A stretch of DNA of 64,000 bases from Streptoalloteichus hindustanus (GTDB lineage Bacteria > Actinomycetota > Actinomycetes > Mycobacteriales > Pseudonocardiaceae). The translations under genes were made by a program, and so were the position numbers. This document shows positions 25,911 through 35,493 of this stretch, piece after piece. The notes beneath the pieces are model-generated. The model did no database searches. It saw only the letters and a list, made by a program, of their open reading frames with translations, and was not told the DNA's origin. Each line of letters starts with the position of its first letter. The first letter of the stretch is position 1. Where the stretch lies: NCBI RefSeq assembly GCF_900129375.1, contig NZ_FQVN01000006.1, forward strand, positions 372,001 to 436,000, given 5' to 3'.

Positions 25911-26567
25911 TCAGCCGTCGAGCGCCGCCCTGATCTGCTGCTCGACGTTGATGGCGGCCACGAACAGCAACTCGTCGCCGGCCTCCAGCGGGTCGTCCGG
26001 CTGCGGCACGATGACCCGGCCGCCGCGCAGGATGGTCACCAGCGCGGCGTCCTGCGGCAGGTCCAGCCGGCCCACCGGCCGACCGGCCAGCGGCGTGTCC
26101 TCCGGCAGGGTGACCTCCACCAGGTTGGCCTGGCCCTGCCGCAGCGTCAGCAGGCGCACCAGGTCGCCGACGCTGACCGCCTCCTCGACCATCGCCGCGA
26201 GCATGCGCGGCGTCGAGACGGCCACGTCCACGCCCCACGCCTCGGTGAACAGCCACTCGTTGCGCGGGTCGTTGACCCGGGCGACCACCCGGCGCACCGC
26301 GAACTCGGTCTTGGCCAGCAGCGCGACCACCAGGTTCACCTTGTCGTCGCCGGTGGCGGCGATGACCACGTCGCACAGCTCCATGCCGGCCTCCTCCAGG
26401 GAGGACAGCTCGCAGGCGTCGGCGTGCACCCACTCGGCCTGCTCGACGCTGTGCGGGTCGAACTGCGCCCGGTCCCGCTCGATGAGCATGACCTGGTGGC
26501 CGGCGGTCAGGAGCTCCTGGGCGATCGAGCGGCCGACCGCGCCGGCCCCGGCGATGGCGACGCGCAT
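25911..26567 (-). CDS. ceoC: TrkA-type potassium uptake regulatory protein CeoC
   Basis: A 218-residue RCK protein: N-terminal Rossmann domain with VAIAGAGAVGRSIAQEL and the acidic LIERD that ends strand 2, ending about residue 130, then a TrkA-C (RCK-C) domain (VEVTLPEDTPLAGRPVGRLD, GRVIVPQPDDPLEAGDELLFV). RCK proteins bind NAD(H) or nucleotides and gate K+ transporters from the cytosolic side. It overlaps ceoB by ATGA, and the pair is divergent from a KimA-type transporter, its likely partner; no TrkH/TrkG pore gene is present here. Confidence 0.93.
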   Translation of the reverse strand: MRVAIAGAGAVGRSIAQELLTAGHQVMLIERDRAQFDPHSVEQAEWVHADACELSSLEEAGMELCDVVIAATGDDKVNLVVALLAKTEFAVRRVVARVNDPRNEWLFTEAWGVDVAVSTPRMLAAMVEEAVSVGDLVRLLTLRQGQANLVEVTLPEDTPLAGRPVGRLDLPQDAALVTILRGGRVIVPQPDDPLEAGDELLFVAAINVEQQIRAALDG

Positions 26568-27232
26568 CAGTGGGACTCCTCGGGGGGCTGCGCGGCGGCG
26601 CCGCAGACGACGGTGACGGTGCCGGACAGGGCCGCGACGTAGACGTCGTCGTCGGCCTGCACCACGGTGTCCGCCGTGGGCAGCACCCCGGTGCCGAACC
26701 GCATGATGAACGCCACGCGGCAGCCGGTGGTCTCCTCGACCTCGGCCACCCGCCGCCCGACCCAGTCCTCGTGCAGCGGCAGCGGCAGCACCGCCACCGT
26801 CCCGGACGGGTCGCGCCACGCGGTGGCCACGCCCTCGGGCAGCAGCATCCGCATGAGGCGGTCGGTGGTCCACGGCACGGTGGCGACGGTGGGGATGCCC
26901 AGCCGCTCGTACACCGCCGCCCGCTTGGCGTCGTAGATGCGGGCGACCACGTGCTGGACCCCGAAGGTCTCCCTGGCCACCCTGGCGGAGATGATGTTGG
27001 AGTTGTCCCCGTTGGAGACGGCGGCGAACGCGCCGGCGCGCTCGATGCCGGCCTCGACGAGCACCTGCCGGTCGAAGCCGATCCCGACCACCTGCTGGCC
27101 GTGGAACTCACCGCCCAGGCGGCGGAACGCCTGGGAATCCTTGTCGATCACGGCCACGGTATGTCCGAGCCGCTCCAGGGCCGTGGCCAGCGATGACCCC
27201 ACGCGACCGCAGCCCATGATCACGACGTGCAC
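26567..27232 (-). CDS. ceoB: TrkA-type potassium uptake regulatory protein CeoB
   Basis: A 221-residue RCK protein, first gene of the ceoBC operon. Rossmann start VVIMGCGRVGSSLATAL, AVIDKD after strand 2, and SNGDNSNIISARVARETF; the RCK-C domain begins near residue 145 and ends VYVAALSGTVTVVCG. GTG at 27232 follows GAGGAGGGG; the 145-base gap to the divergent KimA gene must hold both promoters. In actinobacteria the two proteins presumably form one heteromeric ring. Confidence 0.93.
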   Translation of the reverse strand: MHVVIMGCGRVGSSLATALERLGHTVAVIDKDSQAFRRLGGEFHGQQVVGIGFDRQVLVEAGIERAGAFAAVSNGDNSNIISARVARETFGVQHVVARIYDAKRAAVYERLGIPTVATVPWTTDRLMRMLLPEGVATAWRDPSGTVAVLPLPLHEDWVGRRVAEVEETTGCRVAFIMRFGTGVLPTADTVVQADDDVYVAALSGTVTVVCGAAAQPPEESH

Positions 27233-27377
27233 GACGTGCCCCTCCTCGATGACGTGGGCTGTGGCAACTTACCCGCCGGCGAGTCCGCCGTCATGGCGGG
27301 TACCCCGGTGTGCTCGGGAGCACGCCGTCGGGCGTTGATGCGCCAACAAGGTGATAGAAGCGCATACGCTACGCCCC

Positions 27378-29396
27378 GTGTCGAAGTTCGCTACCGCGGC
27401 GAAACGCATCCTCGTCGGACGGCCCTTCCGGAGCGACAGACTGTCGCACACCCTGCTGTCGAAGCGGATCGCGCTCCCGGTGTTCGCCTCGGACGCGATG
27501 TCCTCCGTCGCCTACGCGCCGGAGGAGATCTTCCTCGTGCTGTCCCTGGCGGGGCTGTCGGCGTTCGCCTTCGCGCCGTGGGTCGGTCTGGTCATCGTCG
27601 TCGTCATGCTGGCGGTCGTCGCCAGCTACCGGCAGAACGTGCACGCCTACCCGTCAGGGGGCGGCGACTACGAGGTGGCCACGGTCAACCTCGGCAAGTC
27701 CGCCGGCCTCACCGTCGCCAGCGCGCTGCTGGTCGACTACGTGCTCACCGTGGCCGTGTCGATCTCCTCGGCGATGGCCAACATCGGCTCCACGATCCCG
27801 TTCGTCGCCGAGCACAAGGTGCAGTTCGCGGTGGTGGCGATCGCCCTGCTCACCGCGGCCAACCTGCGCGGCATCCGGGAGTCGGGCTCGGCCTTCGCGG
27901 TGCCCACCTACGCGTTCATGGTCGCCATCATCGGCATGATCCTGTTCGGCCTGTTCCGGGCGTTCGTGCTGGGTGACGAGATGCGCGCGGAGAGCGCGGG
28001 CCTGGAGCTGCGGCCGGAGGGCGACCACCTGGCCGGCCTCGCCTTCGTCTTCCTCCTGCTGCGCGCGTTCTCCCAGGGCTGCGCCGCGCTGACCGGCGTC
28101 GAGGCGATCAGCAACGGCGTCCCGGCGTTCCGCAAGCCCAAGTCCCGCAACGCGGCGACCACGCTGCTGATGATGGGCCTGATCGCGGTGACCATGCTGA
28201 TGGGCCTGATCATGCTGGCCCAGGTCACCGGCGTGAAGATGGCCGAGGACCCGGCCCACCAGCTCGTCAACGCGCCCCAGGGCTACGAGCAGAAGACCAT
28301 GGTCGTGCAGCTCGCCGGCGCCGTGTTCGACCACTTCCCGGCCGGCCTGTACTTCGTCACCGGCGCCACCGCGCTGATCCTGGTGCTGGCCGCGAACACC
28401 GCCTTCAACGGCTTCCCGGTGCTGGGCTCGATCCTGGCCCAGGACCGCTACCTGCCCCGCCAGCTGCACACCAGGGGCGACCGGCTGGCCTTCTCCAACG
28501 GCATCCTGTTCCTGGCCGGGTTCGCGATCCTGCTGGTCATCGCCTTCGACGCCGAGGTGTCGCGGCTGATCCAGCTCTACGTCGTCGGCGTGTTCGTGTC
28601 GTTCACCATGAGCCAGACCGGCATGATCCGGCACTGGAACCGGCTGCTGCGCACCGAGACCGACGCGTCGGCCCGCCGCCGGATGCGCCGCTCGCAGGCG
28701 ATCAACGCCTTCGGCCTGTTCATGACCGGGTCGGTGCTGGTCATCGTGCTGATCACCAAGTTCACCAAGGGCGCGTGGATCGCGCTGGCCGCGATGGCCG
28801 CCATCTACGCCCTGATGACGGCCATCCGCCGGCACTACGACCGGGTGGCCAGGGAGCTGGAGATGGAGGAGCGGGCCGCGGTGCTGCCGTCCCGCAACCA
28901 CTCCATCGTGCTGGTCTCCAAGCTGCACATGCCGACCCTGCGGGCGATCGCCTACGCCAGGGCGACCCGGCCGGACGTGCTGGAGGCCGTCACGGTCAAC
29001 GTCGACGACGCGGACACCCGCGCCCTGGTGCGGGAGTGGGAGAAGCAGGACATCCCGGTCGCGTTGAAGGTCGTGGAGTCGCCGTACCGGGAGATCACCA
29101 AGCCGGTGCTGGACTACGTCCGGCGGGTGCGCAGCAACAACCCGCGGGACGTCGTGACGGTGTTCATCCCCGAGTACGTGGTGGGCCGCTGGTGGGAGCA
29201 GCTGCTGCACAACCAGAGCGCGTTGCGGCTCAAGGGCCGCCTGCTGTTCCAGCCGGGCGTGATGGTCACCAGCGTGCCGTGGCAGCTCGCGTCGTCGGCG
29301 CGCGTGCACGAGAAGGAGGTGCACGCTCCGGGGTCGGTGCGGCGTGGCCTGGAGGCCGTGGAGACCGAGCGCGCGCGGACGGGCGGCAAGCCGTGA
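27378..29396 (+). CDS. KimA-type potassium transporter (APC superfamily)
   Basis: A 672-residue membrane transporter with 12 helices in residues 40-480 and a large soluble C-terminal domain. It matches Bacillus KimA (YdaO) in many diagnostic stretches: FASDAMSSVAYAPEEIF, YPSGGGDYEVATVNLG, LLLRAFSQGCAALTGVEAIS, VFVSFTMSQTGMIRHW and LLHNQSALRLKGRLLF. KimA is a high-affinity K+/H+ symporter, inhibited by c-di-AMP in Bacillus. Often annotated as an amino acid permease. GTG at 27378 has no clear ribosome site and could be leaderless. Divergent from ceoBC. The TrmA-type gene overlaps its stop. Confidence 0.9.
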   Translation: MSKFATAAKRILVGRPFRSDRLSHTLLSKRIALPVFASDAMSSVAYAPEEIFLVLSLAGLSAFAFAPWVGLVIVVVMLAVVASYRQNVHAYPSGGGDYEVATVNLGKSAGLTVASALLVDYVLTVAVSISSAMANIGSTIPFVAEHKVQFAVVAIALLTAANLRGIRESGSAFAVPTYAFMVAIIGMILFGLFRAFVLGDEMRAESAGLELRPEGDHLAGLAFVFLLLRAFSQGCAALTGVEAISNGVPAFRKPKSRNAATTLLMMGLIAVTMLMGLIMLAQVTGVKMAEDPAHQLVNAPQGYEQKTMVVQLAGAVFDHFPAGLYFVTGATALILVLAANTAFNGFPVLGSILAQDRYLPRQLHTRGDRLAFSNGILFLAGFAILLVIAFDAEVSRLIQLYVVGVFVSFTMSQTGMIRHWNRLLRTETDASARRRMRRSQAINAFGLFMTGSVLVIVLITKFTKGAWIALAAMAAIYALMTAIRRHYDRVARELEMEERAAVLPSRNHSIVLVSKLHMPTLRAIAYARATRPDVLEAVTVNVDDADTRALVREWEKQDIPVALKVVESPYREITKPVLDYVRRVRSNNPRDVVTVFIPEYVVGRWWEQLLHNQSALRLKGRLLFQPGVMVTSVPWQLASSARVHEKEVHAPGSVRRGLEAVETERARTGGKP

Positions 29397-30691
29397 CCGG
29401 ACGACCTTCCCCGGGTGACCGGGTCGACGCGCACGGGCCGGCGGGCGAAGCCGCGACCTCGGCTTCGGCCTCGCCCGCCGGCGAGCGGCGCCGGGACCGG
29501 CCGGACTGGACGGGGCGGCGCCTGGAGCTGGAGGTGGGCGCCCCGGCGCACGGCGGGCACTGCGTGGCCCGGTTCGAGGGGCGGGTGGTGTTCGTCCGGC
29601 ACGCGTTGCCGGGGGAGCGGGTGCTCGCCGAGGTCACCGAGGACCACGGCGGGTCCTTCTGCCGGGCCGACGCCGTCCGGGTGGACGCCGCGTCGCCGGA
29701 CCGGGTGCCGCAGCCCTGTCCCGTCGCCCGGCCGGGCAAGTGCGGTGGCTGCGACTGGCAGCACGCGACCGCCGACGCGCAGCGCCGGATCAAGGCCCAG
29801 GTGGTGGCCGAGCAGTTGCGGCGCATCGCCGACGTCGAGTGGCCGGTGGCGGTCGAGGCGCTGCCCGGCGGTCTGCTGGACTGGCGCAGCCGGGTGCGGA
29901 TGGCGGTGGACCCGGCCGGCCGGCCGGGCTTCCGCCAGCACCGGGGGCACGCGGTCGTGCCGGTCGAGCACTGCCCGATCGCCGTGCCCGGCGCGGTCGA
30001 GGCGGTCGCCGACCGGCGCTGGCGGCGCGACCTGGAGCTGGAGATCGTCGCCGACGACGCCGGCGAGGTGCACGTCAGCGAGCTGCGGCCGGACCGGCCG
30101 GCGCGGCTGGTCGCCGGCGGCGGCGTGGTGGTGGAGCGGGCCGTCGGCCGAGAGTGGCGGCTCTCGCCCGGGGTGTTCTGGCAGGTCCACCCGGCGGCGG
30201 CCGACGCGCTGGCCGACACCGTGCGGGAGTGGGCGCAGGCCCCGGCGGGCGGCCTGGCGTGGGACCTCTACGGCGGTGTCGGGCTGTTCGCCGCCGTGCT
30301 GGCCGAGCAGGTCGGCGCGGACGGCTCGGTGCTGGTGGTCGAGTCGGCGCGGCGTTCGGTGTCGGACGGGATCGCCAACCTGGGCGACCTGCCGCAGGTG
30401 CGGTGGGAGGTGGGCCGGGTCGAGCGCGTGCTGGGCTCGCCGGAGCTGGCCGACGAGCGGCCGGACGTCGTGGTGCTGGACCCGCCCCGCAAGGGCGCCG
30501 GCCGCGCGGTCGTGGACGCGATCGCCGACCGGGACCCGGAGCGGGTCGTGCACGTGGCGTGCGACCCGGCGGCGCTGGCCAGGGACGTCGGCCTGTTCCT
30601 CGACCAGGGCTACACCCTGGCCGGGTTGCGGGCGTTCGACGCGTTCCCGATGACCCACCACGTGGAGTGCGTGGCCCTGCTGACCCGGTGA
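29393..30691 (+). CDS. TrmA/RumA-type class I SAM-dependent RNA methyltransferase
   Basis: A 432-residue RNA (uracil-5-)methyltransferase-like enzyme. Following a disordered 45-residue start come a TRAM domain (LELEVGAPAHGGHCVARFEG, VFVRHALPGERV), an iron-sulfur cysteine cluster (CPVARPGKCGGCDWQH) as in RumA, and a Rossmann SAM domain: LAWDLYGGVGLFAAVLAEQ, VVVLDPPRKGAG and the nucleophile in HVACDPAALARD. The precise rRNA or tRNA uridine is unknown. GTG start overlaps the KimA stop (GTGA), so it is co-translated with the transporter, as in mycobacteria. Confidence 0.92.
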   Translation: MTGRPSPGDRVDAHGPAGEAATSASASPAGERRRDRPDWTGRRLELEVGAPAHGGHCVARFEGRVVFVRHALPGERVLAEVTEDHGGSFCRADAVRVDAASPDRVPQPCPVARPGKCGGCDWQHATADAQRRIKAQVVAEQLRRIADVEWPVAVEALPGGLLDWRSRVRMAVDPAGRPGFRQHRGHAVVPVEHCPIAVPGAVEAVADRRWRRDLELEIVADDAGEVHVSELRPDRPARLVAGGGVVVERAVGREWRLSPGVFWQVHPAAADALADTVREWAQAPAGGLAWDLYGGVGLFAAVLAEQVGADGSVLVVESARRSVSDGIANLGDLPQVRWEVGRVERVLGSPELADERPDVVVLDPPRKGAGRAVVDAIADRDPERVVHVACDPAALARDVGLFLDQGYTLAGLRAFDAFPMTHHVECVALLTR

Positions 30692-30785
30692 TGGGCCGCT
30701 GACCGTGAGGGGCGGACCGGGGAGGTCAGGCAAGCCGAGCGCTCAGGTCATGGGTGGGCGTGCCGGGCGGCCCTAGCGTCGGCGC

Positions 30786-31988
30786 ATGGGCGATGCGTTC
30801 ATTCTGGACGCGGTGCGCACCCCGCGCGGCAAGGGCAAGCGCGGCGCGCTGCACAGCGTCAAACCCGTGGAACTGGCGGCGACCGCGTTGCGCGGGCTCG
30901 CCGAGTGCGCCGAGCTGGACACCAGCCTGGTCGACGACGTGGTGTGGGGCTGCGTGACCCCGGTGGGGGAGCAGGGCGGTGACATCGCCCGGGCCGCCGT
31001 GCTGCACGCCGGCTGGCACACGGACGCGCCGGGCGTGCAGGTGAACCGGTTCTGCGCGTCCGGGCTGGAGGCGGTGAACCTGGCGGCGGCGAAGGTCGCC
31101 GCCGGGTGGGAGGACCTCGTGGTCGCCGGCGGCGTGGAGTCGATGTCGCGGGTGCCCATGGGCTCCGACGGCGGCGCCTGGTACGGCGACCCCGAGCTGA
31201 ACCTGGCAACCGGGTTCGTGCCGCAGGGCGTGTCGGCCGACCTGATCGCCACGATGGAGGGCTTCGGGCGGGCGGAGTTGGACGCCTACGCCGCGCGGTC
31301 GCACCGGCTGGCCGCCGAGGCGCGCGCCGCCGGCCGCTTCGACCGCTCGGTGGTGCCGGTGGTCGACCGGCTGGGCGTGGCGGTGCTGGCGGAGGACGAG
31401 GCGATCCGGCCGGAGACCTCGGTGGAGTCGCTGGCCGGCCTCGCGCCCAGCTTCGCCGGGGTCGGCGCGGCCGGCTTCGACGCCGTGGCCGTCGACCGGT
31501 ACCCGGCGGTGGAGCGGATCGAGCACCGGCACACCGCGGGCAACTCGTCGGCGATCGTGGACGGGGCCGCCGCGATGCTGCTCGGCTCGGCCGCGGCGGC
31601 GGAGCGGGTCGGCCTGCGGCCCAGGGCCAGGGTGCTGGCCACCGCCGTCGTCGGCACCGAGCCGACGATCATGCTCACCGGGCCGGCCCCCGCGGCGCGG
31701 CGGGCGCTGGCCAGGGCCGGCATGTCCTTCGCCGACGTCGACCTGTTCGAGGTCAACGAGGCCTTCGCCGCCGTGGTGCTGAAGTTCCTCCGGGACACCG
31801 GGGTGCCCGAGGACCGGGTGAACGTCAACGGCGGCGCGATCGCGTTGGGCCACCCGCTGGGCGCGACCGGCTGCATGCTCGTCGGCACGCTGCTGGACGA
31901 GCTGGAGCGGCGGGATCTGGGCACGGGCCTGGTGACCCTGTGCGTGGGCGCCGGCATGGGCGTCGCGACCGTCGTCGAGCGGGTCTGA
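30786..31988 (+). CDS. fadA: Thiolase (FadA of mycobacterial trifunctional enzyme type)
   Basis: A 400-residue acetyl-CoA acyltransferase, final step of fatty acid beta-oxidation. Start [16 protein letters not shown], active-site nucleophile in [17 protein letters not shown] (C near 92), [27 protein letters not shown], general-base His in [18 protein letters not shown], second Cys in [11 protein letters not shown]. Sequence and gene order resemble Mycobacterium Rv0859-Rv0860. Its partner FadB starts 12 bases after the stop. No clear ribosome site precedes ATG 30786. Confidence 0.92.
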   Translation: MGDAFILDAVRTPRGKGKRGALHSVKPVELAATALRGLAECAELDTSLVDDVVWGCVTPVGEQGGDIARAAVLHAGWHTDAPGVQVNRFCASGLEAVNLAAAKVAAGWEDLVVAGGVESMSRVPMGSDGGAWYGDPELNLATGFVPQGVSADLIATMEGFGRAELDAYAARSHRLAAEARAAGRFDRSVVPVVDRLGVAVLAEDEAIRPETSVESLAGLAPSFAGVGAAGFDAVAVDRYPAVERIEHRHTAGNSSAIVDGAAAMLLGSAAAAERVGLRPRARVLATAVVGTEPTIMLTGPAPAARRALARAGMSFADVDLFEVNEAFAAVVLKFLRDTGVPEDRVNVNGGAIALGHPLGATGCMLVGTLLDELERRDLGTGLVTLCVGAGMGVATVVERV

Positions 31989-31999
31989 GGGGGCGGACG

Positions 32000-34153
32000 A
32001 TGAACGAGATCATCCGGTGGGAGCGCGACGCGCGCGGTGTGGTCACGCTGACCATGGACGCGCCGGGCAGGTCGGCCAACACCCTGGACTCCGCGTTCCG
32101 CACGGCCTTCGCCGAGGTCGTGGACCGGCTGGAGGCGGAGCGGGACGACATCAGCGGCGTGGTCCTCACGTCGGCGAAGCGCACCTTCCTCGCCGGCGCC
32201 GACCTGACCGAGATGCTGGCGGTCGGCGAGGAGCACGTGCCCCGGCTGACCACCGAGCTGGACGGCTTCAAGACCCTGTTGCGGCGGCTGGAGACGCTGG
32301 GCCGGCCGGTGGTCGCCCTGGTCAACGGGTCCGCGCTGGGCGGCGGGTTCGAGCTGGCGCTGGCCTGCCACCGCCGCGTGTGCGTGGACGATCCCGGGCT
32401 CCGGGTCGGGCTGCCCGAGGTGATGCTCGGCCTGCTCCCCGCGGGCGGCGGTGTCACGAGGTACGTGCGGTTGCTCGGGCTGGCCGCGGCGCTGCCGTTG
32501 TTGTTGGAGGGCAAGCGCCTCCGGCCGGCCCGCGCGCTCGCGGCGGGGCTGGTGCACGAGCTGGCGCCCGACGCGGCGACCGGGTTGGAGCGCGCCAGGG
32601 AGTGGATCGCGGCCAACCCGGACGCGCGGCAGCCGTGGGACAGCCCGGGGTACGCCATCCCGGGCGGCGGGCTGAGCGATCCGGTGGTGCGGCAGGTGAC
32701 CGCGGCGGCCCCCGCCATGCTCCGGAAGCGGACCCACGGCACCCTGCCGGCGCCCGAGCGCATCCTGTCGGCCGCCGTGGAGGGCATGGCGGTGGACGTC
32801 GAGACGGCGCAGCGCGTCGAGACGCGGTACTTCGCCGACCTCGTCACCGGGCAGGTCGCCAAGAACATGATCACCGCGTTCTGGTTCCAGCTCAACGAGG
32901 TCAACGCCGGTCGGTCGCGCCCGGACGGCGTCCCGGCGCGCGAGGCGCGGCGGGTGGGGGTGCTGGGCTCGGGGATGATGGGCGCCGGCATCGCCAGGGT
33001 CACCGCCGAGGCCGGCATCGAGGTCGTGCTCAAGGACGTCACCGCCGAGGTCGCGGCGGCCGGCCGGGACCGGATCGCGGCCGAGCTGGCGGCGGTCGTC
33101 GCCGCCGGCCGGTTGGCGGAAGCCGACCGGGACGCCGTGCTGGCCAGGATCACGCCCACCGGGTCGGACGCCGACCTGGCCGGCTGTGACCTGGTGATCG
33201 AGGCGGTGCCGGAGAACCGGGAGCTGAAGAACGCGGTGCTGGCCGCCGCGGAGGACGTGGTCACGGGGTCCCGTCCGGACGCGGTCGTCACGTCCAACAC
33301 CTCGACCCTGCCGATCACCGGCCTGGCCGCGGCGCTCCGCCTGCCGGAGCGGTTCTGCGGCCTGCACTTCTTCTCCCCGGTCCCGAAGATGCCGCTGGTC
33401 GAGATCATCCGCGGCCGGGACAGCGGCGACGAGGCGCTGGCCACCGCCTTCGACTACGTGCGGCGGATCGGCAAGACGCCGATCGTGGTCAACGACGGCC
33501 GGGGCTTCTTCACCTCGCGCGTGTTCGGCACCTACGCCACCGAGGGCATCGCGATGGTGGCCGAGGGCGTGCTCCCGGCGCTGGTCGAGAACCAGGCCCG
33601 GCTCGCCGGGTTCCCGGTCGGCCCGCTGGCCGTCTCCGACGAGGTCTCGCTGTCGCTGATGTGGCACATCCGCGAGCAGACCGCCGCCGACCTCGCCCGC
33701 GAGGGCCGCGCGCTGCCCGACCACCCCGCTTTCCCGGTCGTCGACCTCATGGTCAACGAGCTGGGCCGGGCGGGGCGCGCCGCGAAGGCCGGGTTCTACG
33801 ACTACCCCGCCGACGGGCCGAAGCGGCTGTGGCCGGAGCTCACGACGCGGTTCCACCGTCCGGAGCTGGAGGTCGACGCGCGGACGCTGCGGGACCGGCT
33901 ACTGTTCGCGCAGGCGCTGGAAGCCGTGCGGTGCCTGGCGGACGGCGTGCTGACCTCGGTGGCGGACGCCAACATCGGCAGCATCATGGGCATCGGCTTC
34001 CCGCCCTGGACCGGGGGCGTGCTGCAGTTCGTCAACGGCTACGGGCTCCCCGCGTTCGTGGCCCGCGCCGACGAGCTGGCGGCGGCGCACGGCGACCGGT
34101 TCGCCGTGCCGGACCTGCTCCGGGAGCGGGCCGCCGAGGGCAGGCCGTTCTAG
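32000..34153 (+). CDS. fadB: Multifunctional beta-oxidation protein (enoyl-CoA hydratase/3-hydroxyacyl-CoA dehydrogenase)
   Basis: 717 residues, alpha subunit of the trifunctional enzyme. An N-terminal crotonase domain (LTSAKRTFLAGADLTEM oxyanion segment, ALGGGFELALACH, LPEVMLGLLPAGGG with catalytic Glu) is followed by a NAD-binding dehydrogenase domain beginning near residue 312 (VGVLGSGMMGAGIARV, TSNTSTLPIT, catalytic His in FCGLHFFSPVPKM) and the C-terminal dimer domains (GRGFFTSRVF). Strong similarity to Rv0860-type FadB. ATG at 32000 follows AGGGGGCGG. Operon with thiolase. Confidence 0.94.
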   Translation: MNEIIRWERDARGVVTLTMDAPGRSANTLDSAFRTAFAEVVDRLEAERDDISGVVLTSAKRTFLAGADLTEMLAVGEEHVPRLTTELDGFKTLLRRLETLGRPVVALVNGSALGGGFELALACHRRVCVDDPGLRVGLPEVMLGLLPAGGGVTRYVRLLGLAAALPLLLEGKRLRPARALAAGLVHELAPDAATGLERAREWIAANPDARQPWDSPGYAIPGGGLSDPVVRQVTAAAPAMLRKRTHGTLPAPERILSAAVEGMAVDVETAQRVETRYFADLVTGQVAKNMITAFWFQLNEVNAGRSRPDGVPAREARRVGVLGSGMMGAGIARVTAEAGIEVVLKDVTAEVAAAGRDRIAAELAAVVAAGRLAEADRDAVLARITPTGSDADLAGCDLVIEAVPENRELKNAVLAAAEDVVTGSRPDAVVTSNTSTLPITGLAAALRLPERFCGLHFFSPVPKMPLVEIIRGRDSGDEALATAFDYVRRIGKTPIVVNDGRGFFTSRVFGTYATEGIAMVAEGVLPALVENQARLAGFPVGPLAVSDEVSLSLMWHIREQTAADLAREGRALPDHPAFPVVDLMVNELGRAGRAAKAGFYDYPADGPKRLWPELTTRFHRPELEVDARTLRDRLLFAQALEAVRCLADGVLTSVADANIGSIMGIGFPPWTGGVLQFVNGYGLPAFVARADELAAAHGDRFAVPDLLRERAAEGRPF

Positions 34154-34331
34154 GTCTCGGTGCACCGGCACGACCTGACCGTCGAGCAGTGGCAGACCTT
34201 CCACACCGGGGCAGGACGAGTGGACGGCCACCGTCTTCGCCCCGGTCGTCTGTCGCGTTTGGACAGTGGTAAGGCGGTGATCCGAGCAGCTCAAGCAGTA
34301 TCGGGCGATCGTCGCGACCGGTGTGACGGAG
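34154..34331 (+). pseudogene. Remnant of an IS5-family-like transposase
   Basis: Two short stretches resembling the ends of an IS5-type transposase. RHDLTVEQW (34160 onward) is like the N-terminal (R)HxLTDxQW start. SEQLKQYRAIVAT (34281 onward) is like the C-terminal EQFKQYRAIATRYD. They lie about 120 bases apart with stops between, so most of the gene would be deleted. No terminal inverted repeats were recognised. The match is short, hence moderate confidence. Confidence 0.4.
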
Positions 34332-34354
34332 CGCCCTGCCCTGACAGGGCAGGG
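34332..34354. terminator. Terminator hairpin
   Basis: Perfect nine-base arms GCCCTGCCC/GGGCAGGGC with a five-base loop, between the convergent fadB and AraC-family genes. Another GCAGGGCGTGG follows, so alternative pairing exists. Confidence 0.6.
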
Positions 34355-34443
34355 CACGGCAGGGCGTGGTGGATCAGCCACGCTGATCACGTGGCTTCGA
34401 CAACGCGGCCCAGCTCCGGCTGGCACCCCCGTGCCGTGCGACC

Positions 34444-35493
34444 TCAGCGCGGTACGGGGGCGCTCGCCGCCCGGTAGGAGCCAGGGCTCGCGCCCGTCCA
34501 CCGGCGGAACGCGCGGTGGAACGCGCTGGCCTCGGAGAAACCCAGTCGCAACGCCAGTTCCTCGATCGACTCGCGCCCGGCGACCAGCGCCGCCACGGCG
34601 GCGTCCCTGCGGACCTGGTCCTTGATCCGGCTGAACGCCGCGCCCTCCTCGCGGAGCTGGCGGCGCAGGGTCTGCGGGCTCACCGACAGCCGCGCGGCCA
34701 CCTCATCCAGCCCGGGCAGGCCGGGTCCGCTCGGGCTGGCCGCCCCGGCGCGCACCGCCCTGGCCAGCAGGGTGTGCACCCGGGCGCCGACCGTCCGGTC
34801 GTAGTCGCGGCGGGCCAGCAGGTCGGCGGGGGAGCGGTGGAGGAAGCCGGCCAGGCTCGCCTCGTCCTGCAGCACCGGCCGGTCGAGGTGGGCGGCGGCG
34901 AAGCTGACCGCGGTGCGGGGCGCGCCGAACTCCTGCGGGCAGCCGAAGATGAGGTCGTACTCGGCGCGGTGCGCCGGCTGCGGGTAGTCGAACTCGGCCA
35001 GCAGCAGGGGAATCCGCGTCCGGACGAGCCAGTTGGCGAACCGGTGCGCGATCACGAGCACCGACTCCGTCAGGAAGTGGTCCGGATCGTCCACCATGGA
35101 CAGTCGGGCCGCGAAGCGCGCGGTGTCGCCGACGACCTCCAGGCGCAGCGGGTCGGTGTCGGCGTCGGTGTCAGCGAACAACGCGTAGAACGACGCCGCG
35201 CGCTGGAGCGCCGTGCGCAGGTCCGGGCTGTGCACGGCGAGCAGTCCCATCGTGGCGAACGTGCCGCGCCGGCTGCGGTCGGCGCCGAAGCCGAGGAACT
35301 CGTCGTCCAGCGCGTTCCAGAGCCCCTTGACCAGCCGGGCGAACTGGTCCGCGGTGACCCGCGCCCTGGGCTGGGCCAGCAGCACCGGGGCGATGCCGGC
35401 GGCCGTGAGCAGCGGGTCGACCGCCAGCCCGCGCCGCCGCGCGCCGCGGAGGGCGGCCGTGACGTGGTGGATCGCGATCGTGCGTGTCGTCAT
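34444..35493 (-). CDS. AraC family transcriptional regulator (OruR-like)
   Basis: A 349-residue activator-type regulator. The N-terminal 190 residues match the arabinose-binding-like domain of OruR/ArgR relatives (GIAPVLLAQPRARVTADQFA, FGADRSRRGTFATMGLLAVH). The C-terminal two helix-turn-helix AraC domain spans about residues 255-345 (VAARLSVSPQTLRRQLREEG, IEELALRLGFSEASAFHRAF, RRWTGASPGSYR). Divergent from the acyl-CoA dehydrogenase/CaiB operon, which it probably activates in response to a fatty-acid-like or branched substrate. Confidence 0.93.
   Translation of the reverse strand: MTTRTIAIHHVTAALRGARRRGLAVDPLLTAAGIAPVLLAQPRARVTADQFARLVKGLWNALDDEFLGFGADRSRRGTFATMGLLAVHSPDLRTALQRAASFYALFADTDADTDPLRLEVVGDTARFAARLSMVDDPDHFLTESVLVIAHRFANWLVRTRIPLLLAEFDYPQPAHRAEYDLIFGCPQEFGAPRTAVSFAAAHLDRPVLQDEASLAGFLHRSPADLLARRDYDRTVGARVHTLLARAVRAGAASPSGPGLPGLDEVAARLSVSPQTLRRQLREEGAAFSRIKDQVRRDAAVAALVAGRESIEELALRLGFSEASAFHRAFRRWTGASPGSYRAASAPVPR

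Noticed and set aside
27233-27377. c-di-AMP (ydaO-type) riboswitch upstream of the KimA gene
   Set aside because: The 145-base divergent spacer shows no recognisable ydaO-type structure, and the start is close to a possible -10, suggesting a leaderless message. A covariance search would be decisive.
27654-29324. A 556-codon antisense frame opposite the KimA gene
   Set aside because: Histidine/Arg/Gln-rich nonsense composition, no ribosome site; a by-product of high third-position GC.
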